Of a stretch of DNA of 46,838 nucleotides, positions 8,744-18,074 are shown piece by piece. A program made the translations under genes and the position numbers. Source of the stretch: Dongibacter bovis (GTDB taxonomy: Bacteria; Bacillota; Negativicutes; Selenomonadales; Selenomonadaceae); assembly GCA_902763085.1 (NCBI GenBank), contig CACWQW010000008.1, positions 1 through 46,838 of the forward strand. Direction: 5' to 3'. The notes under the pieces were generated by a model. That model did no database searches and was not told the origin of the DNA. It worked only from the letters and a program-made list of their open reading frames with translations. Numbering within the stretch: the first letter of the stretch is position 1; every line of letters begins with the position of its first letter.

Positions 8744-9167
8744 TTTGTATAATTCGATATTATTACTGTATATTTTTGCAAAAAAATATAAATTTTTGTA
8801 GAAAACAGGAAGGAAATCTCCGGACCCTGTAGAAATATATAAGCAAAAGAAAGATGCAGAGACGTTTTTCAGGAGAAAGAGGTTCATCAGCCATCCGGTC
8901 CCGTGAGACCATCAGGAAGGGTCAGGAGAGTTCCTGCGCAGTTCATGATTTTTTGTAATTGACAGAAAAATCACAAGAGCGAAAAGGAATTCCTGATGTT
9001 TTTGTAACAGAGTTTGCATGACTTTGATTAAATTTGCTTATTCTGTATCACAAATGTATAGGAACGGCGGATTATCTGCTATGATAGGGAAGTAGCGGCT
9101 GTCGCCGTTGTAAAGGTGTAAGAAATGGTGCGATGGCATCGTTTTGCGGACCATGGGGGGAATAGCT
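8744..9167 (+). other. AT-rich 424-base region before glgC with nested inverted repeats
   Basis: No convincing gene is seen. The region is much more AT-rich than its flanks. CATCAGGAA (8910-8918) can pair either with TTCCTG (8931-8936) or with TTCCTGATG (8990-8998), and the latter is followed by TTTTTG. This is the layout of a mutually exclusive hairpin and terminator. A TTGACA lies at about 8959. If transcription starts upstream, this would be a regulated leader for the glycogen genes. If it starts at 9090, it is only promoter DNA. Confidence 0.4.
9077..9085 (+). promoter_or_regulatory. Extended -10 element upstream of glgC
   Basis: TGC-TATGAT forms an extended -10 about 83 bases before the glgC ATG. 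No good -35 is visible at the right distance. Confidence 0.4.
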
Positions 9168-10322
9168 ATGAGAAAGACAGAGTGTTTGGCGATGATTTTG
9201 GCAGGCGGTCAGGGAAGCCGTCTCGGGGCGCTGACGAAGAATATCGCAAAGCCGGCGGTCCCGTTCGGCGGGAAGTATCGGATCATTGATTTCCCGCTCA
9301 GCAACTGCGCGAATTCCGGCATCGACAAGGTCGGCGTGCTCACGCAGTACCGTCCACTCGAACTGCACAACTATCTGGCATCGGGGAGCTCGTGGGATCT
9401 CGACACGAAGGACGGGGGCATCTTCATCCTGCCGCCGTACGCGCGCGACAAGGGCGCGGACTGGTATCGCGGCACGGCGGATGCGATCTACCAGAACCTC
9501 AACTTCATCGACCTCGCCGATCCAGAGTACGTGCTCATCCTCTCGGGCGATCACATCTACACGATGGACTACTCGTGGATGCTCGAGTCGCACAAGAAGA
9601 ACAAGGCGGAGGCGACGATCGGCGTCATTGAGGTCCCCTGGGAAGAGGCGCCGCGCTTCGGCATCATGAATACGGCGAAGGATGGCCGCATCGAGGAGTT
9701 CGAGGAGAAGCCGGCGAAGCCGAAGAGCAACCTCGCCTCGATGGGCATCTACATCTTCAACAAGGCGTTCCTCGAGAAGTACCTCATCGAGGATGCGAAG
9801 GATGAGACATCGAGCCATGATTTCGGCAAGAACATCATCCCGAAGATGCTCGCAGACAAGGCGCGCCTCTACTCCTACGCGTTCGAGGGCTACTGGAAGG
9901 ACGTCGGCACCATCGAGAGCCTCTGGCAGGCGAATATGGACCTCTTGCAGGACGAGCCGCCGTTCGACCTCAACGGCGAGTGGAAGATCTATTCGTCGAA
10001 CGCCTCGATGCCGCCGCACTATGTCGGCCCGAACGCGAAGATCAAGAACTCGATGGTCAGCGAGGGCTCGATGATCCTCGGCGAGGTCGAGAACTCCGTG
10101 ATCTTCCCCGGCGTGCGCATCAGCAAGGGCGCGAAGGTGACGAACTCGGTCATCATGCCGTATACGACCGTCGCGGAAAACGCCGTCGTCGACTACGCGA
10201 TCGTTGCGCAGAGCTGTGAGATCGCAGCGGACGCGCGCGTGGAGGGCGCGAAAGGCGCCATCACGGTCGTCGCGGAAGGCGAGTCCGTGCTGCCGGAGGC
10301 GGGCTCCAAGCAGGCAGGCTGA
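9168..10322 (+). CDS. glgC: Glucose-1-phosphate adenylyltransferase, catalytic subunit
   Basis: Makes ADP-glucose from ATP and glucose-1-phosphate, the committed step of bacterial glycogen synthesis. It has 384 residues. The nucleotidyltransferase signature [13 protein letters not shown] is near the N-terminus, followed by [30 protein letters not shown] is the metal/substrate site, and IEEFEEKP and [12 protein letters not shown] are further family motifs. The C-terminal third is a left-handed beta helix. ATG 9168 is chosen because GGGGGG lies 7-12 bases upstream; earlier in-frame starts lack a site. It is first of the glg genes and is followed by glgD, its usual partner in Firmicutes. Confidence 0.96.
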   Translation: MRKTECLAMILAGGQGSRLGALTKNIAKPAVPFGGKYRIIDFPLSNCANSGIDKVGVLTQYRPLELHNYLASGSSWDLDTKDGGIFILPPYARDKGADWYRGTADAIYQNLNFIDLADPEYVLILSGDHIYTMDYSWMLESHKKNKAEATIGVIEVPWEEAPRFGIMNTAKDGRIEEFEEKPAKPKSNLASMGIYIFNKAFLEKYLIEDAKDETSSHDFGKNIIPKMLADKARLYSYAFEGYWKDVGTIESLWQANMDLLQDEPPFDLNGEWKIYSSNASMPPHYVGPNAKIKNSMVSEGSMILGEVENSVIFPGVRISKGAKVTNSVIMPYTTVAENAVVDYAIVAQSCEIAADARVEGAKGAITVVAEGESVLPEAGSKQAG

Positions 10323-10364
10323 CCTGCGTCCGAGCCAACGAGCGTTCTAAGTGGGGTGACTACA

Positions 10365-11471
10365 GTGAAAACAGTCATGGGAATTGTCGATCTTCAGGAG
10401 AAGAAAGGGCTGATCCGCGAGCTGGCGGATCAAAGGGCCGTCGAGTCGATTCCTTTCGCGGGGCGTTACCGCCTCATCGATTTCGCGTTATCGAGCATGG
10501 TGAATTCCGGCGTCCGCAATGTCGGCATCATGCTGCCGGACGAGCCGCGCTCCGTGCTCGACCACCTGCGTTCCGGCAAGGACTGGGATCTCGCCCGCCG
10601 TCATGAGGGGCTCTTCTACCTCCCGTATGCCAAGGGAGACGATGACCAGCGCCGGGGCGATCTCAAGAATTTCTACCACAACCTCGACTACATCGAGCAC
10701 AGCAAGGAGCGCTACGTGCTGCTCGCGCGCGGCAGCTTCGTCTACAATATGGATTTCAATCCCATCCTGCGTTTCCACCAGAATACGGGCGCGGATATCA
10801 CGATGGTCTACCATACTGCAGCGGAGGAGTCCATCGGTAAGAACGTCGTGCTCGAGACGGCGGACAACGGGCTCGTCGAGGACATCTCGGAGAAGCCCGT
10901 CGTCTATGACGGCTCGAAGGTGTCGCTCTCGATCTACCTCATGGAGAAGAAGGTCTTCGTCGAGATGGTGCGCTACACGTACGAGCACGGCGGGCAGGAC
11001 CTCCTCATGGACGGCATCATCCGCCGCGCGAACGAGTACACGATCTACGCCTGTGAGCACGACGGCTACGTCGCGCACATCGATTCGACGGCGGCGTACT
11101 ACAAGGCGAACATGGACATCCTGCAGCCTGAGGTCTGGGAGGAGCTCTTCATGGGCGAGCACTCCATCTCTACGAAGGTCAAGGATGAGGTCCCCGTGCA
11201 GTACAAGGAGACGGCGGACGTGAAGAACTCGCTCGTCGCAAACGGCTGCATCATCCGCGGCGAGGTGGAGAACAGCATCCTGTTTCGCGGCGTGACCGTC
11301 GGCAAGGATGTCAAGATCAAGAATTCCATCATCATGCAGAAGAGCGACATCCAGGACGGCTCCCTCGTCGAGAATGTAATTTGTGACAAAAATGTTACCA
11401 TCTCGAAGGACAAATGGCTCAAGGGAGCGCCGAATTACCCTTTGATTGTGACGAAAAACGTGGTAATCTAA
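10365..11471 (+). CDS. glgD: GlgD, regulatory partner of glucose-1-phosphate adenylyltransferase
   Basis: Paralogue of GlgC. In Firmicutes, GlgD associates with GlgC and raises its activity but is itself weakly or not active. The sequence explains this: the N-terminal ATP loop of GlgC (LAGGQGSRL) is replaced by IVDLQEKKGLIRELAD, while the next element FAGRYRLIDFALSSMVNSG is kept. The C-terminal half is again beta-helix (NSLVANGCIIRGEVENSILF). The start is GTG 10365, 8 bases after GGGG, in place of GTG 10356. It lies 42 bases from glgC and is cotranscribed. Confidence 0.93.
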   Translation: MKTVMGIVDLQEKKGLIRELADQRAVESIPFAGRYRLIDFALSSMVNSGVRNVGIMLPDEPRSVLDHLRSGKDWDLARRHEGLFYLPYAKGDDDQRRGDLKNFYHNLDYIEHSKERYVLLARGSFVYNMDFNPILRFHQNTGADITMVYHTAAEESIGKNVVLETADNGLVEDISEKPVVYDGSKVSLSIYLMEKKVFVEMVRYTYEHGGQDLLMDGIIRRANEYTIYACEHDGYVAHIDSTAAYYKANMDILQPEVWEELFMGEHSISTKVKDEVPVQYKETADVKNSLVANGCIIRGEVENSILFRGVTVGKDVKIKNSIIMQKSDIQDGSLVENVICDKNVTISKDKWLKGAPNYPLIVTKNVVI

Positions 11472-11479
11472 GGACAAGG

Positions 11480-11509
11480 GCCGCCGGAGGCAAGGCTTCT
11501 GGCGGCTTT
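11480..11509 (+). terminator. Hairpin between glgD and glgP (weak terminator or processing site)
   Basis: GCCGCCGGAGGC (11480-11491) pairs with GCTTCTGGCGGC (11495-11506) around an AAG loop, with two G-U pairs. Only TTTC follows, so it probably attenuates or protects rather than fully stops transcription. Confidence 0.5.
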
Positions 11510-11549
11510 CAATGTTTCTGGGGAAAACCGCAAGTGGGGAGTGTTTCAT

Positions 11550-14015
11550 TTGGCAAGGGAGAAAAGGGAAATCCGCAAGGACAAAGAGTACGAGGCGCTC
11601 AAGGAGTCGCTTCGCCGCCGGTTCATCAACTCCGCGCATGTGATGTGGGGCCGTGAGATCAACGAGCTGACGAAGAATGAGGTCTATCAGACCGTTGCCG
11701 CGACGGCGAAGCAGTTCATCACGGAGAATTGGATCAAGACGAACAGCGCTTACATGGAACGCCAGGAGAAGCAGATTTACTATTTCTCCATCGAGTTTCT
11801 GCTCGGCCGCCTGCTCAAGTCGAACCTCATGAACCTCGGCATCCAGGACGCGGTCGAAGAGGTCCTCGAAGGGCTGAAGATCGACCTCGCCGAGACGTAC
11901 GAGGAGGAGCCGGACGCCGGCCTCGGCAACGGCGGCCTCGGCAGGCTCGCGGCGTGCTTCATCGACTCGATGGCGGCGCATCGTCTGCCTGGGCACGGCT
12001 GCAGTATCCGCTACCAGTACGGCCTCTTTGAGCAGAAGATCGTTGACGGCAACCAGGTCGAGATCCCCGACAACTGGCTCAAGAACGGCTTCGCCTGGGA
12101 GTACCGCAAGCCGGATAAGGCGATCGATGTCAAGTTCAACGGCAATGCCTATATGAAGAAGCTCGAGGACGGCTCGCTGAAGCTCGTCTACGAGAATCCG
12201 CTGACGGTCATGGCGGTGCCGTACGACGTGCCGATCGTCGGCTACCATAACCATACGGTCAACACGCTGCGCCTCTGGAACGCGGAGGTCAACCGCGACT
12301 TCTCCGACTACGGCATGCTCACGCAGGAGCAGCGCCGCCAGAAGAACGAATACCGCGAGTTCGTCGAGTCCATCACGCAGTACCTCTACCCGGATGACAG
12401 CACGTACGACGGCCGCCGCATGCGCCTCATCCAGGAGTATTTCTTCGTCTCTGCCGGCGTGCAGAGCATCGTGCGCCATTTCAAGAAGACGGGCATGAAC
12501 CTGCACGACTTCGCGAAGAAAATCGCCATCCACATCAACGACACGCATCCCGCGCTCTGCGTCGCGGAGCTCATGCGCATCCTCGTCGATGAGGAGGGCT
12601 TCGAGTGGAACGAGGCGTGGGCGATCACGAAGAACACGATGGCGTACACGAACCACACGATCATGCCGGAGGCGCTCGAGAAGTGGCCGATCGACATGTT
12701 CAAGACGCTCCTGCCGCGCATCTACATGATCATCGACGAGATCAACCGCCGCTGGCTCCTCGACGTGCGCGCACGCTACCCTGAGAACGAGGACAAGGTG
12801 CATGCGCTCTCCATCATCCAGGACGGCATGGTGCACATGGCGCGCCTCGCGATCGTCGGCAGCCACAGCGTCAACGGCGTCGCGAAGATCCACACGGATA
12901 TCCTCAAGTCGACGACGCTGCACGACTTCTACGAGTACAACCCGCGGCTCTTCAACAACAAGACGAACGGTATCACGCACCGCCGCTGGCTCATGGGCGC
13001 AAATCCTGAGCTCGCGACGCTCATCGACAGGACGATCGGCAGCCGCCGCTGGCACCGCCATCCCGAGCAGATGGACCTCCTCAATGATTTCGTGGAGAAT
13101 AAGCCGTTCCTCGCGGAGCTCGAGAAGATCAAGAAGATCAGGAAGACGGCGCTCGCGGCGTACGTCGAGAAGCACAACGGCATCACGGTCGATCCGGAGA
13201 CGATCTTCGACATCCAGGTCAAGCGCATCCACTCGTACAAGCGCCAGCTCATGAACATCCTGCACATCATGTACCAGTACCACCGCCTCAAGACGGACCC
13301 GGAGTACACGATGCTGCCGACGACGTACTTCTTCGGCGGCAAGGCGGCGCCTGGCTACTACATCGCCAAGGAGACGATCCGCCTCATCAACGCCGTCGCG
13401 GAAAAGGTCAACGCCGATCCCGAGACGAACGCGAAGCTCAAGGTCGTATTCATCGAGAACTTCGGCGTCTCCATCGGCGAGCTCGTCTATCCGGCGGCGG
13501 ATGTCTCCGAGCAGATCTCCACGGCGTCGAAGGAAGCGTCGGGCACGGGCAACATGAAGTTCATGATGAACGGCGCCATCACGCTCGGCACGCTCGACGG
13601 CGCGAACGTCGAGATCCGCGACGCCGTCGGCGGCGATGAGAACTGCGTCATCTTTGGCCTCAAGGCGGAAGAGGTGCTCAATTACTACGCGACGGGCACG
13701 TACTCTGCCTGGGATATCTACAACACGGACGAGGACGTGCATCGCATCGTCGACCAGCTCGTCGATGGGACGTACGGGAACTTCCACTCGCTCTTCGACT
13801 ACCTCGTTCATCAGAACGATGAGTTCTTCATTCTGAAGGACTTCCGTGCGTACGCGGAGGCGCATGCGGAGGTGTACCGCCGCTATCGGGACCGCTACCA
13901 CTGGCTGCGGAGTGCGGCGATCAACATCGCCAATTCCGGCGGGTTCTCCTCCGATCGCACGATCGAGGAGTACGCGAGCGAGATCTGGCAGGTCAAGCCC
14001 GTCATGATCGGCTGA
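11550..14015 (+). CDS. glgP: Glycogen/alpha-glucan phosphorylase
   Basis: GT35 enzyme that releases glucose-1-phosphate from non-reducing ends of glycogen with a pyridoxal phosphate cofactor. It has 821 residues, normal for the family. Visible motifs are GNGGLGRLAACFIDSMAA, HINDTHPALCVAELMRIL, GITHRRWL, and the PLP-lysine region EASGTGNMKFMMNGA. TTG 11550 is preferred to GTG 11541 because GGGGA at 11536-11540 is 9 bases from TTG and touches GTG. It sits between the synthesis genes glgD and glgB, so breakdown and synthesis share a transcript, as is common in bacterial glg operons. Confidence 0.96.
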   Translation: MAREKREIRKDKEYEALKESLRRRFINSAHVMWGREINELTKNEVYQTVAATAKQFITENWIKTNSAYMERQEKQIYYFSIEFLLGRLLKSNLMNLGIQDAVEEVLEGLKIDLAETYEEEPDAGLGNGGLGRLAACFIDSMAAHRLPGHGCSIRYQYGLFEQKIVDGNQVEIPDNWLKNGFAWEYRKPDKAIDVKFNGNAYMKKLEDGSLKLVYENPLTVMAVPYDVPIVGYHNHTVNTLRLWNAEVNRDFSDYGMLTQEQRRQKNEYREFVESITQYLYPDDSTYDGRRMRLIQEYFFVSAGVQSIVRHFKKTGMNLHDFAKKIAIHINDTHPALCVAELMRILVDEEGFEWNEAWAITKNTMAYTNHTIMPEALEKWPIDMFKTLLPRIYMIIDEINRRWLLDVRARYPENEDKVHALSIIQDGMVHMARLAIVGSHSVNGVAKIHTDILKSTTLHDFYEYNPRLFNNKTNGITHRRWLMGANPELATLIDRTIGSRRWHRHPEQMDLLNDFVENKPFLAELEKIKKIRKTALAAYVEKHNGITVDPETIFDIQVKRIHSYKRQLMNILHIMYQYHRLKTDPEYTMLPTTYFFGGKAAPGYYIAKETIRLINAVAEKVNADPETNAKLKVVFIENFGVSIGELVYPAADVSEQISTASKEASGTGNMKFMMNGAITLGTLDGANVEIRDAVGGDENCVIFGLKAEEVLNYYATGTYSAWDIYNTDEDVHRIVDQLVDGTYGNFHSLFDYLVHQNDEFFILKDFRAYAEAHAEVYRRYRDRYHWLRSAAINIANSGGFSSDRTIEEYASEIWQVKPVMIG

Positions 14016-14091
14016 CAAGAGGAAACTTGTTGCATTTGAATGGAGGAAGATGGCTCCGAGGTGGGGAATGGAGCCACAGAGGGGGGTCCTT

Positions 14092-16506
14092 ATGAAGACA
14101 TCGGAATTAAGTGAGTTCGACCTGTACCTGTTCCATCAGGGGACGAACTATCATGCCTATGAGATGCTCGGCGCGCATTTCCTGACGCAGGGCGGGAAGG
14201 ATGGCGTCCGGTTCGCGGTCTGGGCGCCGCACGCGAAATCCGTGAGCGTCGTCGGCGATTTCAACGAATGGGACACGCGCCGCCACCCGATGCAGCGCAT
14301 CGGCGACGGCGAGATCTGGGAGGTCTTCATCGAGGGGCTACAGGAAGGCGATATCTATAAGTACGCCATCGAGCCGCAGTGGGGCGGTCCGCACATCATG
14401 AAGGCGGACCCCTACGGGTTCTACGCGGAGAAGAAGCCGAACACGGCGTCGCGCCTCTACGACCTCAGCCACTACGCCTGGCAGGACGATGACTGGCAGG
14501 AGCGGAAGAAGAGGGAGTCCAGCTACGAGCGCCCGATGCTCACCTATGAGGTGCACGCGGGCTCGTGGCGGCGGACGCTCGACGGCGAGTACCTCTCCTA
14601 CCGCGACCTCGCGGACCAGCTCATCGACTACGTCAAGAAGATGAACTACACGCACATCGAGTTCATGCCGCTCTGCGAGCATCCCTTTGACGGCTCCTGG
14701 GGCTATCAGATCACGGGCTACTATGCCGTGACGAGTCGCTATGGTACGCCGGATGATTTCCGCTACCTCGTCGACAAGGCGCACGCGGCGGGCATCGGCG
14801 TCATCATGGACTGGGTGCCGGGCCATTTCTGCAAGGACGAGCAGGGGCTGCGCCACTTCGACGGCATGACGCTCTATGAGTCGGACAACGAGCAGCGCGC
14901 GGAAAACTGGGAATGGGGTACGACGAATTTCGACTACGGCCGCACGGAGGTGCAGAGCTTCCTCATCTCGAACGCGCTCTTCTGGCTCGAGGAGTTCCAC
15001 ATCGACGGATTGCGCATCGACGCCGTGGCGAACATGCTCTACCTCAACTACGGCCGCAAGGACGGCGAATGGACGCCGAACAAGTACGGTGAGACGGGCA
15101 ATCTCGAGGCGATGGACTTCATCAAAAAGCTCAATGAAACCGTGTTCAAGTACCATCCGCAGGCGCTCATGATCGCGGAGGAGTCGACGGCGTGGCCGCT
15201 GATCTCGCGTCCCGTCTACATGGGCGGCATGGGCTTTAACTACAAGTGGAACATGGGCTGGATGAACGATATGCTCAAGTACATGAGCCTCGACCCCATC
15301 TACCGCAAGTGGAACCACGACAAGGTTACGTTCTCCTTCATGTACGCATTCAGCGAGAACTTCGTGCTGCCGCTCTCGCATGACGAGGTCGTGCACGGCA
15401 AGTGTTCGCTCATCAGCAAGATGCCGGGCGACTACTGGCAGAAATTCGCGAACCTGCGCGCCTTCTTCGGTTACTGGATGGCGCATCCTGGCAAGAAGCT
15501 GCTCTTCATGGGCGGCGAGTTCGGACAGTTCATCGAGTGGAAATACGACGACAGCCTCGACTGGCACCTCGTGCAGAAGTATCCGATGCACACGAAGATG
15601 CTCGAGTACAGCCGCGCGCTTAATCGGTTCTACTGCGAGAACAAGGCGTTCTGGCAGGTCGATTTCGACTGGAACGGCTTCCAGTGGATCGACCCGGACG
15701 ACAACGAGAACAGCGTCGTCTCGTTCATCCGCAAGGCGGAGGATGCCGACGACTTCCTCGTCGTCATTTGCAACTTCACGCCGGAGGTGCGCCACGGCTA
15801 TCGCCTCGGCGTGCCGAAGAAAGGCGTCTACTACGAGGTGTTCAACAGCGACGAGGAGGCGTATGGCGGCAGCGGCGTGAAGAACGGCGACCTCGCCAGC
15901 GAGGACGTGCCGTGGCACAGCCGCGCGCAGTCCATCGTGCTCACGGTGCCGCCGCTCGCGACCGTCTACCTGCGTCTGCGCGGGGCGGCGGCAGCGGGGC
16001 GCAAGGCTCCTGCTGAGGAATCCCAGACCGTGGCGGCGAAGGGCGAGACCAGTGAGGGAGAGGCGGCGCCCGCGGCGGCCGCTGCCGCGACGCCGAAGCG
16101 CCGCACGGCGGCGAAGCGGACGACGCGCGCGAAGAGCGCCGCAGGGACTGCGGGCGCGAAGCGCACCAGCGGCACGAGAAGCACCAAGAGTGCTAAGAGC
16201 ACTAAGAGCGCGAGGAGTACAAAAAGCACAAAAAGCACCAAGACCACCGAGAGCGCGGAACCTGCCGCTGCTGCCAGGCCCGCTGCGAAGCGGACGGCGC
16301 GCACCAAGGCTGCGTCTGAGGAGAAGGACGCAGGCGCGGCAGTGAAGACGTCCACGCGCAGGAAGACAGCTGCTTCTGGGGAAAAGGCAGCCAAGGCGCC
16401 GAGGAAGCGCACGCGCACAAGCGCAAAGGAAACAGGGGAAACAGAGGGAACCGTCCGCAAGCGCACGACGCGGCGGAAAGCGGCCGAGCGGGCCGCGAAT
16501 GAGTGA
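14092..16506 (+). CDS. glgB: 1,4-alpha-glucan branching enzyme with basic histone-like C-terminal tail
   Basis: Adds alpha-1,6 branches to growing glycogen. Residues 1-630 are a normal GH13 branching enzyme: the CBM48 fold (FAVWAPHAKSVSVVGDFNEW) comes first, then the barrel with nucleophile Asp310 (GLRIDAVANM), acid Glu363 (MIAEEST) and Asp431 (LSHDEVVHGK), then an all-beta domain ending YLRLRG. Residues about 631-804 are an extra low-complexity tail of Ala, Lys, Thr, Arg and Ser. By my count it has about 44 basic and 16 acidic residues, with a core of STKS-type repeats. Ordinary GlgB proteins stop near residue 630-730. The tail reads through without frameshift to TGA 16504-16506, right at glgA. 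ATG 14092 is 5 bases after GGGGGG. Confidence 0.95.
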   Translation: MKTSELSEFDLYLFHQGTNYHAYEMLGAHFLTQGGKDGVRFAVWAPHAKSVSVVGDFNEWDTRRHPMQRIGDGEIWEVFIEGLQEGDIYKYAIEPQWGGPHIMKADPYGFYAEKKPNTASRLYDLSHYAWQDDDWQERKKRESSYERPMLTYEVHAGSWRRTLDGEYLSYRDLADQLIDYVKKMNYTHIEFMPLCEHPFDGSWGYQITGYYAVTSRYGTPDDFRYLVDKAHAAGIGVIMDWVPGHFCKDEQGLRHFDGMTLYESDNEQRAENWEWGTTNFDYGRTEVQSFLISNALFWLEEFHIDGLRIDAVANMLYLNYGRKDGEWTPNKYGETGNLEAMDFIKKLNETVFKYHPQALMIAEESTAWPLISRPVYMGGMGFNYKWNMGWMNDMLKYMSLDPIYRKWNHDKVTFSFMYAFSENFVLPLSHDEVVHGKCSLISKMPGDYWQKFANLRAFFGYWMAHPGKKLLFMGGEFGQFIEWKYDDSLDWHLVQKYPMHTKMLEYSRALNRFYCENKAFWQVDFDWNGFQWIDPDDNENSVVSFIRKAEDADDFLVVICNFTPEVRHGYRLGVPKKGVYYEVFNSDEEAYGGSGVKNGDLASEDVPWHSRAQSIVLTVPPLATVYLRLRGAAAAGRKAPAEESQTVAAKGETSEGEAAPAAAAAATPKRRTAAKRTTRAKSAAGTAGAKRTSGTRSTKSAKSTKSARSTKSTKSTKTTESAEPAAAARPAAKRTARTKAASEEKDAGAAVKTSTRRKTAASGEKAAKAPRKRTRTSAKETGETEGTVRKRTTRRKAAERAANE
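16170..16252 (+). repeat. Tandem STK/SAK/SAR-type repeat encoding the core of the GlgB tail
   Basis: AGC/ACC/AAG-type codons encode repeated three-residue units (STK, SAK, SAR, STK, STK, TKT). Codon choice varies between copies (AAG, AAA, AGC, AGT), so this is not a fresh slippage array, and selection on the protein is plausible. Confidence 0.7.
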
Positions 16507-16520
16507 GGAGGATGTGTGTG

Positions 16521-17957
16521 ATGAAGATTCTATACGTAGCAGCTGAGGCCGTACCATTTGCGAAGACAGGAGGTCTCGCCGACGTGGCTGGCTCCCTGCC
16601 GAAGGCGCTCGAGGCTGACGGCGTGGATGTCCGGGTCATCATGCCGAAATACGGCAAGATCCCCAAGGAGTATAGGGACGCGATGCAGCATGTCTACGAT
16701 GGCACGCTGCCCGTGGCGTGGCGTGAGAAATACGTCGGCCTCGATGCGTACAAGCTCGGCGATGTGACGTACTACTTCGTCGACAACGAGGAGTATTTCG
16801 ACCGCGAGGGATTCTACGGCTACGGGGACGATGCGGAGCGGTTCTCCTTCTTCAGCCGCGCCGTGCTGAACCTGCTGCCCGTCCTCGACTTCTGGCCCGA
16901 CGTCATCCATACGAACGACTGGCACGCCGGCCTCGTGAACGTGTTCCTGAAACTCGAGCACATGGGGGACGAGCGCTATGAGAAGATCAAGACCGTCTAC
17001 ACCATCCACAACCTCAAGTATCAGGGCATCTTCCCGAAGGACGTCATGACGGACGTGCTCGGCCTCGACTGGAAGTACTTCAACAACGGCGACCTCGAGT
17101 TCTTCGATGCCGTGAACTTCATGAAGGGCGGCATCATCTACGCGGACGCCGTCACGACCGTCTCGAAGACGTACGCGCAGGAGATCCAGTATCCCTATTT
17201 CGGCGAGCACCTCGACGGCCTCCTGCGGAGCCGCGCGGACGACCTCTCTGGCATCGTGAACGGCATCGACTACGATGTCTACAATCCCCGTACGGACAAG
17301 AACCTCTTCGAGACGTATGATGAGGACAGCCTCGACCGCAAGCTCGATAACAAGACGGAGCTGCAGAAGGCGCTCGGCCTTCCCGTCCGCCGCAATGTGC
17401 CGCTCGTCGCCATCGTCTCGCGCCTCGTCGAGCCGAAGGGCATGGACCTCGTCGTGCGCATGATGGATGAGATCCTCCAGCATGAGGACATCCAGCTCGT
17501 TGTGCTCGGCACGGGCGAGAAGCGTTACGAGGACTGGTTCAAGGGGCTCGCCTGGCGCTATCCAAAGAAAGTCTCGGCGAACATCTATTTCTCCAACCAG
17601 CTCGCGCAGCGCATCTACGCTGCTGCCGATATCTTCCTCATGCCGTCGAACTACGAGCCGTGCGGCATCGGTCAGCTCATCGCACTGCGCTACGGGACGA
17701 TCCCCGTCGTGCGCCAGACGGGCGGCCTGAAGGACACGGTCACGCAGTACAACAAATACACGCAGGAAGGCAACGGCTTCGTCTTCGAGAACTACAACGC
17801 GCATGAGATGATGTACGCGCTGAAGCGCGCGCTGAGCTTCTACGGCAACTACGAGATCTGGCACAAGATCCAGCTCAACGCCGTGCGGGCTGATTTCAGC
17901 TGGAAGCGTTCGGCGAAGGAATACGAGGCACTCTATGAGAAACTGACCGCGAAGTAA
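16521..17957 (+). CDS. glgA: Glycogen synthase (ADP-glucose type)
   Basis: GT5 glycosyltransferase that extends alpha-1,4 chains from ADP-glucose. It has 478 residues, normal length. The N-terminal KTGGLADVAGSLPKAL binds ADP-glucose. HTNDWHAGL and TIHNLKYQG follow, and the C-terminal Rossmann domain carries PSNYEPCGIGQLIALRYG and the second TGGL motif RQTGGLKDTV. ATG 16521 follows GAGGAGG with 9 bases of spacing. The glgB stop is 14 bases upstream, so the two are coupled. A strong terminator follows, closing the glgC-D-P-B-A unit. Confidence 0.96.
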   Translation: MKILYVAAEAVPFAKTGGLADVAGSLPKALEADGVDVRVIMPKYGKIPKEYRDAMQHVYDGTLPVAWREKYVGLDAYKLGDVTYYFVDNEEYFDREGFYGYGDDAERFSFFSRAVLNLLPVLDFWPDVIHTNDWHAGLVNVFLKLEHMGDERYEKIKTVYTIHNLKYQGIFPKDVMTDVLGLDWKYFNNGDLEFFDAVNFMKGGIIYADAVTTVSKTYAQEIQYPYFGEHLDGLLRSRADDLSGIVNGIDYDVYNPRTDKNLFETYDEDSLDRKLDNKTELQKALGLPVRRNVPLVAIVSRLVEPKGMDLVVRMMDEILQHEDIQLVVLGTGEKRYEDWFKGLAWRYPKKVSANIYFSNQLAQRIYAAADIFLMPSNYEPCGIGQLIALRYGTIPVVRQTGGLKDTVTQYNKYTQEGNGFVFENYNAHEMMYALKRALSFYGNYEIWHKIQLNAVRADFSWKRSAKEYEALYEKLTAK

Positions 17958-17972
17958 GTCAAGCCAGGTCAG

Positions 17973-18005
17973 CAAGCCCGGCACGTTGGTGCCGGGCTTG
18001 TTTTA
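17973..18005 (+). terminator. Intrinsic terminator after glgA
   Basis: Perfect stem CAAGCCCGGCAC / GTGCCGGGCTTG with a GTTG loop, followed by TTTTAG. Confidence 0.92.
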
Positions 18006-18018
18006 GAGATATAGGAGA

Positions 18019-18047
18019 GATACAGGATTGGGAGAACGATACAGGAT
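18019..18047. repeat. Direct repeat GATACAGGAT upstream of the GH13-GH77 gene
   Basis: GATACAGGAT at 18019-18028 and 18038-18047, a 19-base period (about two helical turns), just ahead of the start. It could be an operator for the fusion gene, or chance. Confidence 0.3.
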
Positions 18048-18074
18048 GTGTATCTCGATACGAGGGAGGACGCT

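Noticed and set aside
8690..8887. A 65-residue open frame on the minus strand in the gap before glgC
   Set aside because: It runs through a terminator and AT-rich DNA, with no ribosome site and no family resemblance.
10488..14018. A 1176-residue open frame on the minus strand across glgD and glgP
   Set aside because: It mirrors two certain genes, its composition is Arg/Asp/Val-rich as expected for the antisense of GC-rich coding DNA, and it has no ribosome site or family motif.
16170..16252. The GlgB tail as a frameshift artefact
   Set aside because: The frame from the catalytic domain runs on without interruption to a stop placed exactly before glgA, and the codons vary between repeat copies.
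14338..16557. A 739-residue open frame on the minus strand across glgB, and another at 18159-20072 across the GH13-GH77 gene
   Set aside because: Antisense shadows of highly biased codons; no recognisable domains.
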